Shown: one piece after another, positions 1-8,845 of the stretch
Position numbering within the stretch: the first letter of the stretch is position 1
Layout: every line of letters starts with the position of its first letter
NCBI RefSeq assembly: GCF_021735925.1
Contig: NZ_WMEA01000001.1
Coordinates: 3,192,001-3,256,000 of the forward strand
Origin: Loktanella sp. M215
Lineage (GTDB): Bacteria > Pseudomonadota > Alphaproteobacteria > Rhodobacterales > Rhodobacteraceae
Length of the DNA: 64,000 nucleotides
Direction of reading: 5' to 3'
Notes under the pieces: model-generated
Seen by the model: only the letters and a program-made list of their open reading frames with translations
Databases searched by the model: none
What the model was told of the DNA's origin: nothing
Position numbers and translations under genes: made by a program

Positions 1-161
1 GCGTCATGACGGTTCGCAAAACAGCCTCTCTGACGTGGTTGGCCAATCCTAGACCGCGCAAGCAACCGATGACAACCGCAAGACGGCCGCGCCGATGCAG
101 GCGGTCAGAGAGCCGCAGCACCCGTCTACGCCCGACACATAAGCGGCGAACGTCGGGAAGC

Positions 162-1106
162 CTAGCTGTCCGTCCAGACCAGATCGCCTTCCCAGATGTC
201 GCGGCGGACCATTTCAGCGGCGACCTTCAGCGTCATCCGCGCGACCGCAGCGCAGGCCCGGCTTTGTGCGACGGCCCGGTTCCGCACAAGGTAGACGGGG
301 CGCGAGATCACCGGGTCGATGATCGGTGTCTTGATCATGCGCCCGGCCTGCACGACATCGTGGCAGGCCGCGGGTGCGAAGATCGAACAGCCCGACCCGC
401 GCGCCACCAGTTCCTTGATCTGCGTCATCGCATCAAGCTCGGTCACGACGTTCAGCCGGACACCGGCCTGCGCCGCCGCCGCCTCGACGATCCGGCGCAG
501 GCCGTGGGGCTGGCCCGGCAGGACCAGTTCGATGCCCGCCAGCTCCCGCAGCGGCACCGGCGTGCCGGGCGGCGTTTCGAGCGGCCAGTTATCGGGGGCG
601 GAAAAGAAGAAGAGACGCTCGTTCAGCACATGGGTGATCTCGAAATGCGCGACACCCGTCAGATCGTAGAGGAACCCGATCTCGACCGTGCCGTCGTCGA
701 CCCAGGTCTTGATGAAGCCGCTCATCGCCTCACTGACCCGCAGGCGGACATCGGGCAGTTCAAGGCGGACGGTTTCCGCCAATGGCACCGACATGACCAT
801 TGAGACGGAAGGCGGCATGCCGAAGCGGACGCTGCCTGCGACGTCTTCGGACAGGTCGCGCATCTCGGCCAGGCAGTCGTTCAGGCTGGCGCAGATCGCC
901 GTGGCGTGGCGCAGCAGCACGTGCCCCTCGGCGGTCAGGGTCGATCCGCGCGGCGAGCGGGCGAGCAGCCGTACACCCAGTTCGCGTTCCATGTTCGCCA
1001 GATGCTGCGACAGGGACGGCTGCGCGATACGCAACTGGCGGGCGGCCAGCGACAGCGATCCCGCCTCGGCGATGGCGACGAAATATTTCAGCTGACGGAT
1101 GTCCAT
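162..1106 (-). CDS. LysR family transcriptional regulator
   Basis: A 314-residue LysR-type regulator. The N-terminal winged helix-turn-helix covers residues 1-60 (LKYFVAIAEAGSLSLAAR followed by QPSLSQHLANMERELG), and the rest is the usual effector-binding domain. I start it at the ATG giving MDIRQLKYF, where the family normally begins; a GTG 27 bases upstream would add nine untypical residues. It follows the MmgE/PrpD gene on the same strand after about 127 bases, so it lies downstream of the catabolic genes rather than divergent from them. By position it is the likely regulator of the hydratase/CoA-transferase/dehydrogenase/MmgE group, much as a LysR protein controls itaconate genes in Pseudomonas. 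The effector is not known; that role is inference. Confidence 0.93.
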   Translation of the reverse strand: MDIRQLKYFVAIAEAGSLSLAARQLRIAQPSLSQHLANMERELGVRLLARSPRGSTLTAEGHVLLRHATAICASLNDCLAEMRDLSEDVAGSVRFGMPPSVSMVMSVPLAETVRLELPDVRLRVSEAMSGFIKTWVDDGTVEIGFLYDLTGVAHFEITHVLNERLFFFSAPDNWPLETPPGTPVPLRELAGIELVLPGQPHGLRRIVEAAAAQAGVRLNVVTELDAMTQIKELVARGSGCSIFAPAACHDVVQAGRMIKTPIIDPVISRPVYLVRNRAVAQSRACAAVARMTLKVAAEMVRRDIWEGDLVWTDS

Positions 1107-1233
1107 TTGCTGCCCCCCGGCGTCACGGCCCAAACCGGCGCGCTGCGCAAGGTTTAAGGCACTTTCGCGCCGGGTGCATCATCCAAGGACTGAGTCGCCG
1201 ATCCCGTCGTCCGGCCAAGAATCGCATCAATCG

Positions 1234-2535
1234 TCAGGCAAAGAGGATGTCGGTCAACGCCTTGGTGTGCGACGCGTCCCTTAAACCCGCCACCGCCTGC
1301 CACAGCGGACCCGAGACGTCCGTTCCCAGCAGGGACGCTGACTTGTCCTGCAGGCGCTGGCGCACTGCCTCGGCAGGTCCGGTCGCCATCAGGTCGTGAA
1401 AGGCATCCTGCGTGCCCTCTGCGGTGGTCACGCTGACACGCGTCTGCATGTCGGTTAGTGCGGGGTCGCCGATGACGGTGACCTTGTTGCGCAGGGCGAC
1501 CAGATCGGCGCGGCTGGTCATAGCATCGGTGTAGCTATCCAGTGCCGCCGTATCGACGCCGGCAAAGGCCATCGCGGCGGTCAGGCGATAGCTGAACTTT
1601 GCACCGAGGCCCATCTCGGGTGATGGCTGGTTGCAGACCGCCAGCCAGCGGGGATGCGTGTGGATCGTGATGGACTGGATCGCGTCGGCTGTGACGGCGT
1701 TCCGCAGGCGGCCCGCGGCTTCCAGCATGGCGTGCAAGCCGTGACAGCAGGCGTGGAACTTGTAGGACACGTCAGGAAAGACCCATGTCTGCCCCAGCCC
1801 GTCCAGCGCCTGATCGCGCGCCATGCCGGCGTGGGTGGGGCCGAACCCCTGCGGGCCGGCGATGGCGTCCGGGGTGGATTCGACCCCCTGTGCCGCGAGC
1901 ATAGCGCAGGTCACGCCGACCTCTGCCGCGAAGCCCGCGTTCAGCGGCTTGCCCATGGTGCCGAACTGGCTTTTCAGGCCGGCGGCGCGGGTGGCGGTCA
2001 GGGCCAGCGCGTGGGTCATCTGCCCGGCGTCCAGCCCCAGCAGGCGCCCCGCTGCCACGGTCGCGCCGAACGCCCCGGCGGTGCCGGTCTGGTGAAACCC
2101 AGCCTCGTAATGCGCGCGGCCCAGCCAGTCGCCGATCCGGCACGACGCCTCCAGCCCCAGCGCCAGCGCGTCAATAAAGGCCGCGCCAGAAGCATCCTTC
2201 CACTGCGCAACTGCGAGTGCTGCGGGTGTCACTGCCACACTGGGGTGGCCGATGTGCAGAAAATGCGTGTCGTCATAGTCGAGCGCGTGGCTGGTGGCAC
2301 CATTCACGAGCGCGGCAGACCGCGCATTGCTGCTGCCACCGCCGAACAGACCCGCCTGCCCTGCACCGCCCTCCTCCAGCACCGCAGCGCGGGTGCGCTG
2401 GGCGACAGGCTCGCCCCGGCCCGCAAGGCCGACGCTGGCCCAATCAAAGACCGAGGACAGGACAGAGGCCCGCATGGTGTCCGGCAGGTCGACCAGTGCT
2501 GCGGCCCACTGGGCGAGGGTTTCAGTGACGGTCAT
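1234..2535 (-). CDS. MmgE/PrpD family protein
   Basis: A 433-residue MmgE/PrpD family protein, the fold shared by 2-methylcitrate dehydratase and cis-aconitate decarboxylase. Family stretches are visible, such as ALDYDDTHFLHIGHPS near residue 85, ALTATRAAGLKSQFGTMGKP near 175, and GPTHAGMARD. The start codon directly abuts the stop of the acyl-CoA dehydrogenase gene (TGA then ATG, no gap), so the two are translationally coupled. Next to a CaiB-type CoA-transferase and a hot-dog hydratase, it resembles the MmgE/PrpD gene of Pseudomonas itaconate loci. Its reaction is unproven: dehydration or decarboxylation of a C5/C6 tricarboxylate or dicarboxylate is possible. Confidence 0.93.
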   Translation of the reverse strand: MTVTETLAQWAAALVDLPDTMRASVLSSVFDWASVGLAGRGEPVAQRTRAAVLEEGGAGQAGLFGGGSSNARSAALVNGATSHALDYDDTHFLHIGHPSVAVTPAALAVAQWKDASGAAFIDALALGLEASCRIGDWLGRAHYEAGFHQTGTAGAFGATVAAGRLLGLDAGQMTHALALTATRAAGLKSQFGTMGKPLNAGFAAEVGVTCAMLAAQGVESTPDAIAGPQGFGPTHAGMARDQALDGLGQTWVFPDVSYKFHACCHGLHAMLEAAGRLRNAVTADAIQSITIHTHPRWLAVCNQPSPEMGLGAKFSYRLTAAMAFAGVDTAALDSYTDAMTSRADLVALRNKVTVIGDPALTDMQTRVSVTTAEGTQDAFHDLMATGPAEAVRQRLQDKSASLLGTDVSGPLWQAVAGLRDASHTKALTDILFA

Positions 2536-3693
2536 TCAATAGCTCCGCGGCATGCCAAGGACGTGTTCGGCCAGATACGACAGGATCAGATTGGTCGAGA
2601 TCGGCGCCACCTGATAAAGCCGGGTCTCACGGAACTTGCGCTCCACATCGTATTCCTCGGCAAAGCCGAAGCCGCCGTGCGTCTGGACGCAGGCCTCTGC
2701 CGCCTCCCAGCTGGCCTCAGCGGCCAGCATCTTGGCCATGTTCGCCTCGGCGCCGGGGTTCTTGTCGGCCTGATACATGGCGATCGCCTCGTGCAGCATC
2801 AGTTCTGCCGCGCGCATCCGGGCATAGGCCTTGGCGATGGGGAACTGGATGCCCTGGTTCTGACCAATCGGGCGGCCAAAGACGACGCGGTCGTTCGCAT
2901 AGGCAGTGGCGCGTTGGATGAACCACTTGGCGTCGCCAATGCATTCCGCCGCGATCAGGATACGTTCGGCGTTCATCCCGGACAGGATATAGCGAAAGCC
3001 CTTGCCCTCTTCACCGATCAGGTTCTTGGCGGGCACCCGGACGTTATCGAAGAAAAGCTCTGTCGTAGCGTGGTTCATCATCGTGCGGATCGGGCGGATC
3101 GTTAGGCCGTTTTCCTTGGCGTCGCGCATGTCCACCAGCAGGACAGACAACCCCTGCGTGCGTTTTTCCACCTTGTCGAGCGGCGTGGTGCGGCACAGCA
3201 GGATCATCAGGTCGGAATGTTCCGAGCGTGAAATCCAGATCTTCTGCCCGTTCACCACGTAATCGTCACCGTCCAGCACGGCCGTCGTGCGCAGCGCGCT
3301 GGTGTCGGTGCCGCTGGTGGGTTCCGTCACGCCGAAGGATTGCAGGCGCAGGCTGCCGTCGGCGATCTGCGGCAGGTATTGCTGCTTTTGCGCCTCTGAC
3401 CCATGCCGCAGCAGAGTGCCCATCGTGTACATTTGCGCGTGGCAGGCGCCCGCATTGCCGCCCTGACGGTGGATTTCTTCCAGAATGACGGCGGCGGCAG
3501 AGAGCGGCAGGCCAGAGCCACCGTATTCCTCGGGGATCAGGGCCGAAAGGTAGCCCGCGTCAGTCAGGGCCTTGACGAAGGCCGTGGGATAGGCGCGGTC
3601 GGCGTCGAGCGCGCGCCAGTAGCTGTCCGGAAAATCGGCGCAGAGGCGGGCAACGCCGTCGCGGATGTCGTCGTGGTTTTCGAGGTCGGGCAT
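2536..3693 (-). CDS. Acyl-CoA dehydrogenase family protein
   Basis: A 385-residue acyl-CoA dehydrogenase homologue. The N-terminal helical domain carries LIPEEYGGSGLPLSAA. The middle domain has SFGVTEPTSGTDTSAL (the FAD/substrate region) and GQKIWISRSEHSD. The C-terminal domain has GRPIGQNQGIQFPIA and QTHGGFGFAEEYDVER. Where typical members have a Y-E-G-T motif supplying the catalytic glutamate, this protein reads LYQVAPIST, so that glutamate appears to be missing. It is coupled to the downstream MmgE/PrpD gene and follows the CoA-transferase gene by about 140 bases. The family call is secure. Whether it oxidises an acyl-CoA is doubtful from the missing base, and the substrate is unknown. Confidence 0.93.
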   Translation of the reverse strand: MPDLENHDDIRDGVARLCADFPDSYWRALDADRAYPTAFVKALTDAGYLSALIPEEYGGSGLPLSAAAVILEEIHRQGGNAGACHAQMYTMGTLLRHGSEAQKQQYLPQIADGSLRLQSFGVTEPTSGTDTSALRTTAVLDGDDYVVNGQKIWISRSEHSDLMILLCRTTPLDKVEKRTQGLSVLLVDMRDAKENGLTIRPIRTMMNHATTELFFDNVRVPAKNLIGEEGKGFRYILSGMNAERILIAAECIGDAKWFIQRATAYANDRVVFGRPIGQNQGIQFPIAKAYARMRAAELMLHEAIAMYQADKNPGAEANMAKMLAAEASWEAAEACVQTHGGFGFAEEYDVERKFRETRLYQVAPISTNLILSYLAEHVLGMPRSY

Positions 3694-3835
3694 GTCAGTC
3701 GGTCCTGTCCTTGGGTCGGTGGGTCGCGGTGTCTGTCAGGTCCGGTGGACCCAGACAGCCTGCCGCAGCATCATGGTCAAAAGCGCGCCGCGCAGTGCGG
3801 CATGGAAACGCCGTACAGTCGGCGCCGGGTTCGCA

Positions 3836-4963
3836 TCAGTCCGGTCCGAACTCTGCCCGCACCCGGTCGCCGTGGGCATCCAGCGCGGGCACCGGACCGA
3901 AGTCTGGCGTCTGGCCGTCGATGACGGCACCGGGCGCCAGCAGGCGGACGGGGCCGGTCGGGGTATCGACCTCGACAAAGCGGTTCTGGGGATGGTGGGC
4001 CAGATCGTCCATGCTGTTGACGCGCCCGTTGGCGATGCCGGCCGCCTCCAGCCGGTCGGCGATGGTGTCGCGGTCGTCGGACCGGAAGGCGTTCTCGATC
4101 AGAGTATCCAGCGCCGCGCGGTTGGCGACCCGGTCAGAGTTGCTGATGAAGCGCGGATCGGTGGCGAGGGCGGCATCGCCCAGAAGGGCGGCGCAGAACC
4201 GCGCCCATTCCCGCTCGTTCTGGATCGAGAACAGCACCTGTTTCCCGTCCTGACAGGCAAAGGCACCATAGGGCGCGATGGTCGGATGGCTGAGGCCATT
4301 GCGGTCTGGCGATTTGCCGCCATAGGCGAATTGCAGGTAGGGCACGTTCATCCAGTCGGTCAGCGCGTGGAACAGGCTGACCGCGATATGCCGCCCCTTG
4401 CCGGTGGTGTGGCGCGCATAAAGCGCCTGCAGCACCGCCTGATGCGCCGTCATCCCGCAGGCGATGTCGCAGACCGAAACGCCGACGCGGGCGGATCCTT
4501 CGGCGTTGCCGGTAATCGCGGACAGACCACTTTCGGCCTGTACCAGCAGGTCATAGGCCTTGCGGTCGGCAAAGGCCCCCTCCTCGCCATAGCCCGAGAT
4601 CGAGACGGTGATCAGCCGGTCGTTCATCGCGCGCAGGCGGGCGGGATCGAAGCCGAGCCGCGTGATCGCACCGGGCGCGAGGTTCTGGATGAAGACGTCG
4701 GCCTGCGCCAGCATCGCCTCCATCACCGCCTTGTCCGCGTCCTGCCGCAGGTCCAGCACGACGGATTCCTTGCCGCGGTTCAGCCAGACGAAATAGGCGC
4801 TTTCGCCATGGACGAGGTGGTCATAATTGCGGGCGAAATCGCCCTCCGCACGTTCGATCTTGATGACGCGGGCCCCGGCCTCGGCCAGACGACCCGACAG
4901 ATAGGGCGCGGCCACAGCCTGTTCGAGCGAGACCACCAGCAGCCCTTTTAGATCATCGGTCAT
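3836..4963 (-). CDS. CaiB/BaiF (class III) CoA-transferase
   Basis: A 375-residue class III CoA-transferase that would move CoA from a donor such as succinyl-CoA to a carboxylic acid through an enzyme-bound aspartyl-CoA thioester. The N-terminal part has LAEAGARVIKIERAEGDFAR and LNRGKESVVLDL, both family hallmarks. The likely catalytic aspartate is Asp166 in GVSVCDIACGM, aligning with the Frc aspartate. The length is slightly under the usual 390-400 residues. It sits between the hot-dog hydratase (upstream, 121-base gap) and the dehydrogenase. In Pseudomonas and Yersinia a transferase of this family activates itaconate; that substrate is the best guess here, with mesaconate, citramalate or methylsuccinate as alternatives. 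Confidence 0.92.
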   Translation of the reverse strand: MTDDLKGLLVVSLEQAVAAPYLSGRLAEAGARVIKIERAEGDFARNYDHLVHGESAYFVWLNRGKESVVLDLRQDADKAVMEAMLAQADVFIQNLAPGAITRLGFDPARLRAMNDRLITVSISGYGEEGAFADRKAYDLLVQAESGLSAITGNAEGSARVGVSVCDIACGMTAHQAVLQALYARHTTGKGRHIAVSLFHALTDWMNVPYLQFAYGGKSPDRNGLSHPTIAPYGAFACQDGKQVLFSIQNEREWARFCAALLGDAALATDPRFISNSDRVANRAALDTLIENAFRSDDRDTIADRLEAAGIANGRVNSMDDLAHHPQNRFVEVDTPTGPVRLLAPGAVIDGQTPDFGPVPALDAHGDRVRAEFGPD

Positions 4964-5084
4964 CGGAATCCTCCCGCGCGTTGCGTGTCTGCCCTATCTG
5001 GCATGGGGACGCGCGCTGTCCAAATAGGTATTGCCTTTAAGAGGCATAGATTATTGCGATGGCTCATGTCCTGATGCGGCGCTG

Positions 5085-5915
5085 TCAGCCGCGTTCGGCG
5101 CTGGCCTGCATCGTGACGACACCGTCGGCATCGCGGCGCACGCGCAGGTCCAGCCCGGCCTCGCTGTCGATCGCCTCGATCGTGACGGGCTGGCCGACAA
5201 ACAGCGGCGACAGGCCGCGGTAGCGAAAGACGCCGGGATGCGCGCCGAAGATGCTGGCGGCGAGATTTTGCAGCCATGTCGCCTGCATCGGGCCATGCAC
5301 CACCAGACCGGGATAGCCCTCGATATCCTGAGCGTAAGGCAGGTCGTAATGGACGCGGTGGCCGTTGAAGGTCATCGCGGAATAACGAAACAGCATGACC
5401 GTATCGGGCGTCACACGCCAAGCGTGAAGAGCGGCCCAAGCATCGCCCGCAGGTGGCGTCGCAGCGGGCCGGTCCGGATCGGGATCGGACCGATAGACAA
5501 TGTCATGGCGTTCCGACACGCAGGGGCCGCGGACGCTATCGTAGACATGTTCGACTGCGACGAAGCCCAGATCGCCGCTGCGCCCCTGTTTGAAGGTTAC
5601 GTCCGTGATCGTCGAGGTCCGCGTGACCGTGTCGTGCAGTGCGAACGGGGCACTGTAACGCACCTCTCCACCCGCCCACATGCGGCGCGGCAAGGACAGG
5701 TCCGGCAGGAAAAGGCCCAGCCGCGGGTGCCCGTCGCGGCCCAGCTCCTGAGCGTCATGGATGTCCGGCGCGAGGCACCACATGAATCCGGCAGGGAGTT
5801 CGCCCGGGCCGCAGCGGTCCCCCAGCATGACGCGGAATTCCGCCAGAAGGCGCGGCGTGATGACATCCGTCATGGTGCGGGTCCGACCGATCCAGTCCTT
5901 CGCTGCCTCTTGCAT
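5085..5915 (-). CDS. Hot-dog fold hydratase, itaconyl/mesaconyl-CoA hydratase-like
   Basis: A 276-residue double hot-dog hydratase related to mesaconyl-CoA and itaconyl-CoA hydratases (FAS1-like dehydratase N-terminal region plus MaoC-like C-terminal region). The N-terminal half has PDLSLPRRMWAGGEVRY. The C-terminal half has the signature region MTFNGHRVHYDLPYAQ followed by EGYPGLVVHGPMQATWL, typical of this subfamily. It is the first gene of the minus-strand set running to the LysR regulator. It would hydrate the unsaturated acyl-CoA made by the downstream CoA-transferase. A citramalyl-CoA lyase (CitE family) would be the expected next step and none is seen in this window. Confidence 0.88.
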   Translation of the reverse strand: MQEAAKDWIGRTRTMTDVITPRLLAEFRVMLGDRCGPGELPAGFMWCLAPDIHDAQELGRDGHPRLGLFLPDLSLPRRMWAGGEVRYSAPFALHDTVTRTSTITDVTFKQGRSGDLGFVAVEHVYDSVRGPCVSERHDIVYRSDPDPDRPAATPPAGDAWAALHAWRVTPDTVMLFRYSAMTFNGHRVHYDLPYAQDIEGYPGLVVHGPMQATWLQNLAASIFGAHPGVFRYRGLSPLFVGQPVTIEAIDSEAGLDLRVRRDADGVVTMQASAERG

Positions 5916-6146
5916 CGCGGCGCCTTTCGTCCTTGCTACGTGTTTGCCACCGTGTAGCCGCCCGGGGCAAAACGGGGCAATAGGATTATCAGATGACGGT
6001 CATCGCGTCAGCTTTGGGGATGACTGCGGGGCGGTCGGCGCTGGTCACGGGCAATCGGGCTGCATGTGGCAGGCCGTCCGGTCGCACAGCCGCTGGCCGA
6101 CGCACGCCAGCGTCGCACAGTCAGACCTGCGGGCGGAAGCCAGTGA

Positions 6147-6692
6147 TCAGGCGGCGGTTTTCCATGCGACCGGATGCACATAAACGATGTGATCGCCGAC
6201 GCTGACCATGACTTCGCCGTCCTGAATGTTGACCTGCAGCTTCATCGCGCGGCTGGCCAACTTGGCCAGTTCGCCCGTATCCGTCTCGGAGAGATTGAAG
6301 ACCTGCAGGTTGTCGAAACGCGTTGTGCTGTTCTTGATCTTGTCCCACCAGACGTCCGCCGTCCGGCCGCCGTAGGGATAGATGATGACCTTGCCGGCCT
6401 TGCCGCAGGATTGACGCACGACCTTCTCGCTGGGCAGCCCCAAAGCCACCCAGACATCAAGCTCGCCGCTCAGGCTTTTCTGCCAGATGTCCGGCTCGTC
6501 GTCCGTCGATAGGCCCTTCGTCATTTCCAGATGCTCGTGGGCATTCAGGGCAAAGGCGACGAGGCGCACCATCAGCCGCTCGTCCGTCTCAGACGGATGT
6601 CTGGCAACGGTCAGCTTGTGGGTCTCGTAATAGTGTCGATCCATGTCCGAGACGGACAGTTCGACTTTGTAGATGGTGGCCTTTTGCGCCAT
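6147..6692 (-). CDS. yaeQ: YaeQ family protein
   Basis: A 181-residue YaeQ homologue. It matches the E. coli protein closely in MAQKATIYKVELSVSDMDR, LTVARHPSETDERLMVRL and GLSTDDEPDIWQ. YaeQ proteins adopt a PD-(D/E)XK nuclease-like fold, but their role remains poorly defined. I chose the ATG giving MAQKATIYK because family members begin there; an open frame runs 41 codons further upstream without family resemblance. It stands alone between the hydratase gene and the histidine kinase, all on the minus strand. Confidence 0.93.
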   Translation of the reverse strand: MAQKATIYKVELSVSDMDRHYYETHKLTVARHPSETDERLMVRLVAFALNAHEHLEMTKGLSTDDEPDIWQKSLSGELDVWVALGLPSEKVVRQSCGKAGKVIIYPYGGRTADVWWDKIKNSTTRFDNLQVFNLSETDTGELAKLASRAMKLQVNIQDGEVMVSVGDHIVYVHPVAWKTAA

Positions 6693-6860
6693 GACCTGCC
6701 CCAGATATGAATGATTGCGCTGCCTACTGCGTCTGCCGGGCATGTGAAAGCGGATAAGACTGCACGGACGACGGCCAGAGGCGCCGGGGGATTTGCGCCC
6801 CGGTCCGCGCGCCACACGGCAGTCCGGTCCGTCGGTCCAGGACCTGCCGCGCCCATCGTC

Positions 6861-8270
6861 TTAGCTGGCGGTGTCTTTCACCTGGCGTGCAGCGGACCGG
6901 GCGGTGAAGTGATTGAGACGCGATGCACTCAGATCATCGATCTGAAGTGATGGCGGCAGGACTTCGGATTGACGCGCCTTGTCCAGTTCCACGAAAAACG
7001 TCGTTCCGGGGCCGCTGTTCTTTGTATAACCGATCAGCCCGTCATGCGCTTCCATAATGCGACGAGAGATATTCATGCCTAACCCGGTACCGCTGAAATT
7101 CCGGGATTCCGAGGCGTCGATCTGACTGAAGCGATCAAAGACCTTCGGCGCCTCCGATTCCTCGAGCCCGATACCAGTGTCGCGGACAGAAATTCGGATC
7201 CGTCCCACATGTTCGAAGACCGTGATCTTGACCGTGCTGTCGCGCGGTGAAAACTTGGCTGCATTCGACAGAATGTTCGATAGGACCTGTGACAGCCTCT
7301 GAAAATCGCCATGAACAAACACTGGCTTGGATTTGCCATCGAAATCCAGCGTGACACCCAGTTGATCGGCATAGGGCGCATTGACAGATATCGAATGATT
7401 GATCAGATCGACGATATCCAGTTTTTCCATGTTGTAATTCATATTCCCGAACTCGATTTTCTGCAAATCGAGAATATCATTGATAAGCGTAATCAGGATA
7501 CCACAATTTCGCTGTGCAATACTCACCACGGATCTGATCCGATCCGGCAGTTCGCCAAAATGGCCAGAGCCGATGATATCGATGCTGCCGCGGATGGATG
7601 TCAGTGGCGTGCGCAGCTCGTGACTCATGGTTGAGAGGAAATCCGTCTTGATCCGGAGCGCATCGGTTGTCGTTTTCTGCTGATCTCGCAATTCATCCAG
7701 TTGAAGCTTGGACTGGCGATAAAGGGCGCGGTGGATCCGAGAACAATCCACAACGAAATACAGCACGAAAAACGATGCGAAAAGCTGCGCCCACAGCTCG
7801 GAGTGAATACCGGCCCCGGTCGTGTAGACGTCATATACAGGAATAAACACGAACGCGAGTCCGTAGGCCGTCAGCCTCAGGACCAGGACGGACATGACCT
7901 GATGATTGCTCATGGCGGCAAAAATGGCGGCTGAAAACAGAAAGAAAAGAGATATGAAGTGCGATCCCGGCCCCTGGATCAGCGCAATACCGATAGCATA
8001 GAAGATAATGTTGATCGCACTGATCACAGTCGCAACCATGAGCTGGATATAAAGCGATCTGGCAGTCTTGGCACCTTTGCCATCCCACCGGACTATTCTG
8101 CGCAAGACGGAATAATCATAAATCTCTGACACGATCACCAAGACAGCATTGGCCATCGCAAGCTGGACGCTGTAGTAAAAGCCGGCCAAGACCAACGCAG
8201 CCGTGTAGGTGACGACTCGTTGCGTAATCGATTGGATCGTGGCGTCTGCAAAATCCTTCAGCTGACACAT
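6861..8270 (-). CDS. Membrane-bound sensor histidine kinase
   Basis: A hybrid-less sensor histidine kinase of 469 residues. Residues 1-180 hold about six hydrophobic segments forming a membrane sensor region with no obvious periplasmic domain. A short coiled linker follows, then the dimerisation domain with the phosphoacceptor His217 in STMSHELRTPLTSIRGS. The ATPase domain has an N box (NILSNAAKFS), G1 (DTGIGL) and G2 (GTGLGM). The chosen ATG (MCQLKDFAD) has a GAGGG ribosome site seven bases upstream; a GTG 60 bases upstream would extend the frame. No response regulator lies beside it, so it is an orphan kinase. The signal is unknown. Confidence 0.93.
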   Translation of the reverse strand: MCQLKDFADATIQSITQRVVTYTAALVLAGFYYSVQLAMANAVLVIVSEIYDYSVLRRIVRWDGKGAKTARSLYIQLMVATVISAINIIFYAIGIALIQGPGSHFISLFFLFSAAIFAAMSNHQVMSVLVLRLTAYGLAFVFIPVYDVYTTGAGIHSELWAQLFASFFVLYFVVDCSRIHRALYRQSKLQLDELRDQQKTTTDALRIKTDFLSTMSHELRTPLTSIRGSIDIIGSGHFGELPDRIRSVVSIAQRNCGILITLINDILDLQKIEFGNMNYNMEKLDIVDLINHSISVNAPYADQLGVTLDFDGKSKPVFVHGDFQRLSQVLSNILSNAAKFSPRDSTVKITVFEHVGRIRISVRDTGIGLEESEAPKVFDRFSQIDASESRNFSGTGLGMNISRRIMEAHDGLIGYTKNSGPGTTFFVELDKARQSEVLPPSLQIDDLSASRLNHFTARSAARQVKDTAS

Positions 8271-8368
8271 GAAGTCGCCCTCACCGGTCAAGGTGCAAGG
8301 TTGCGATACGTTTCGTATTTCACGTCCCACTGCTCTGTCCTCTGTCGATCAGATGTTGTGCTGCCGCG

Positions 8369-8751
8369 TCAGTCGGTTGAGGAACTCTCGAAGATGTTGC
8401 CGCAGACGTGGCGGCAAAATGTGGCATGAAGATGAAACGAACTTGTTGATTCTGCTAAAAATCTTCGCGGCAGCGGTTGGAAGGTAGCCAGCACCTCGTC
8501 AGAATGCCGCGACAGCGCAATCAGGTGCGCGCCGCTCGGACCCCGTAGGTGCCCGAAAGCCAGTTCGTCACCGTCTTCTCGTTGGCACCCGTCCAAGCCG
8601 ACAGGGTCTTTACACCCGCCCGACTGTCGTCGAGCGACCGTTGTAACGGCGATGCAATTTCATTGACAAAGCATCCGTTCGTCTGATGACCGCCTTTCCC
8701 GTTATATGCGGTTTCTTTTGGAAAGAACTTGCCCTCTTTCGGAAACGACAT
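8369..8751 (-). pseudogene. Small HTH DNA-binding protein, frameshifted
   Basis: A small helix-turn-helix protein gene broken by a frameshift. The first part (from ATG at 8751) reads GGHQTNGCFVNEIASPLQ, then GVKTLSAWTGANEKTVTNWL, an HTH, and GTYG. The natural continuation PSGAHLIALSRHSDEVLATF is found in another frame after a run of four Gs near 8550. Joined, the two resemble small alphaproteobacterial HTH proteins with a GPSGEHLxxLxRHSDEVL motif (from memory). A two-base insertion would explain the break. It is divergent from the recombinase gene (94-base gap) and so may once have been its regulator. A sequencing error in the G run cannot be excluded. Confidence 0.6.
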
Positions 8752-8845
8752 TCCGCACTCCCTCGCTTTACATGGATGCGAAGAATTCAACCGTTGATTC
8801 CGACGCAAGCGATGGATTTGCCCGGAAATATGGGGAGATACGCAT

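Noticed and set aside
1654..3105. A 483-codon plus-strand open frame opposite the MmgE/PrpD and dehydrogenase genes
   Set aside because: It is antisense to two clear genes, has no family motif and reflects GC-rich third positions.
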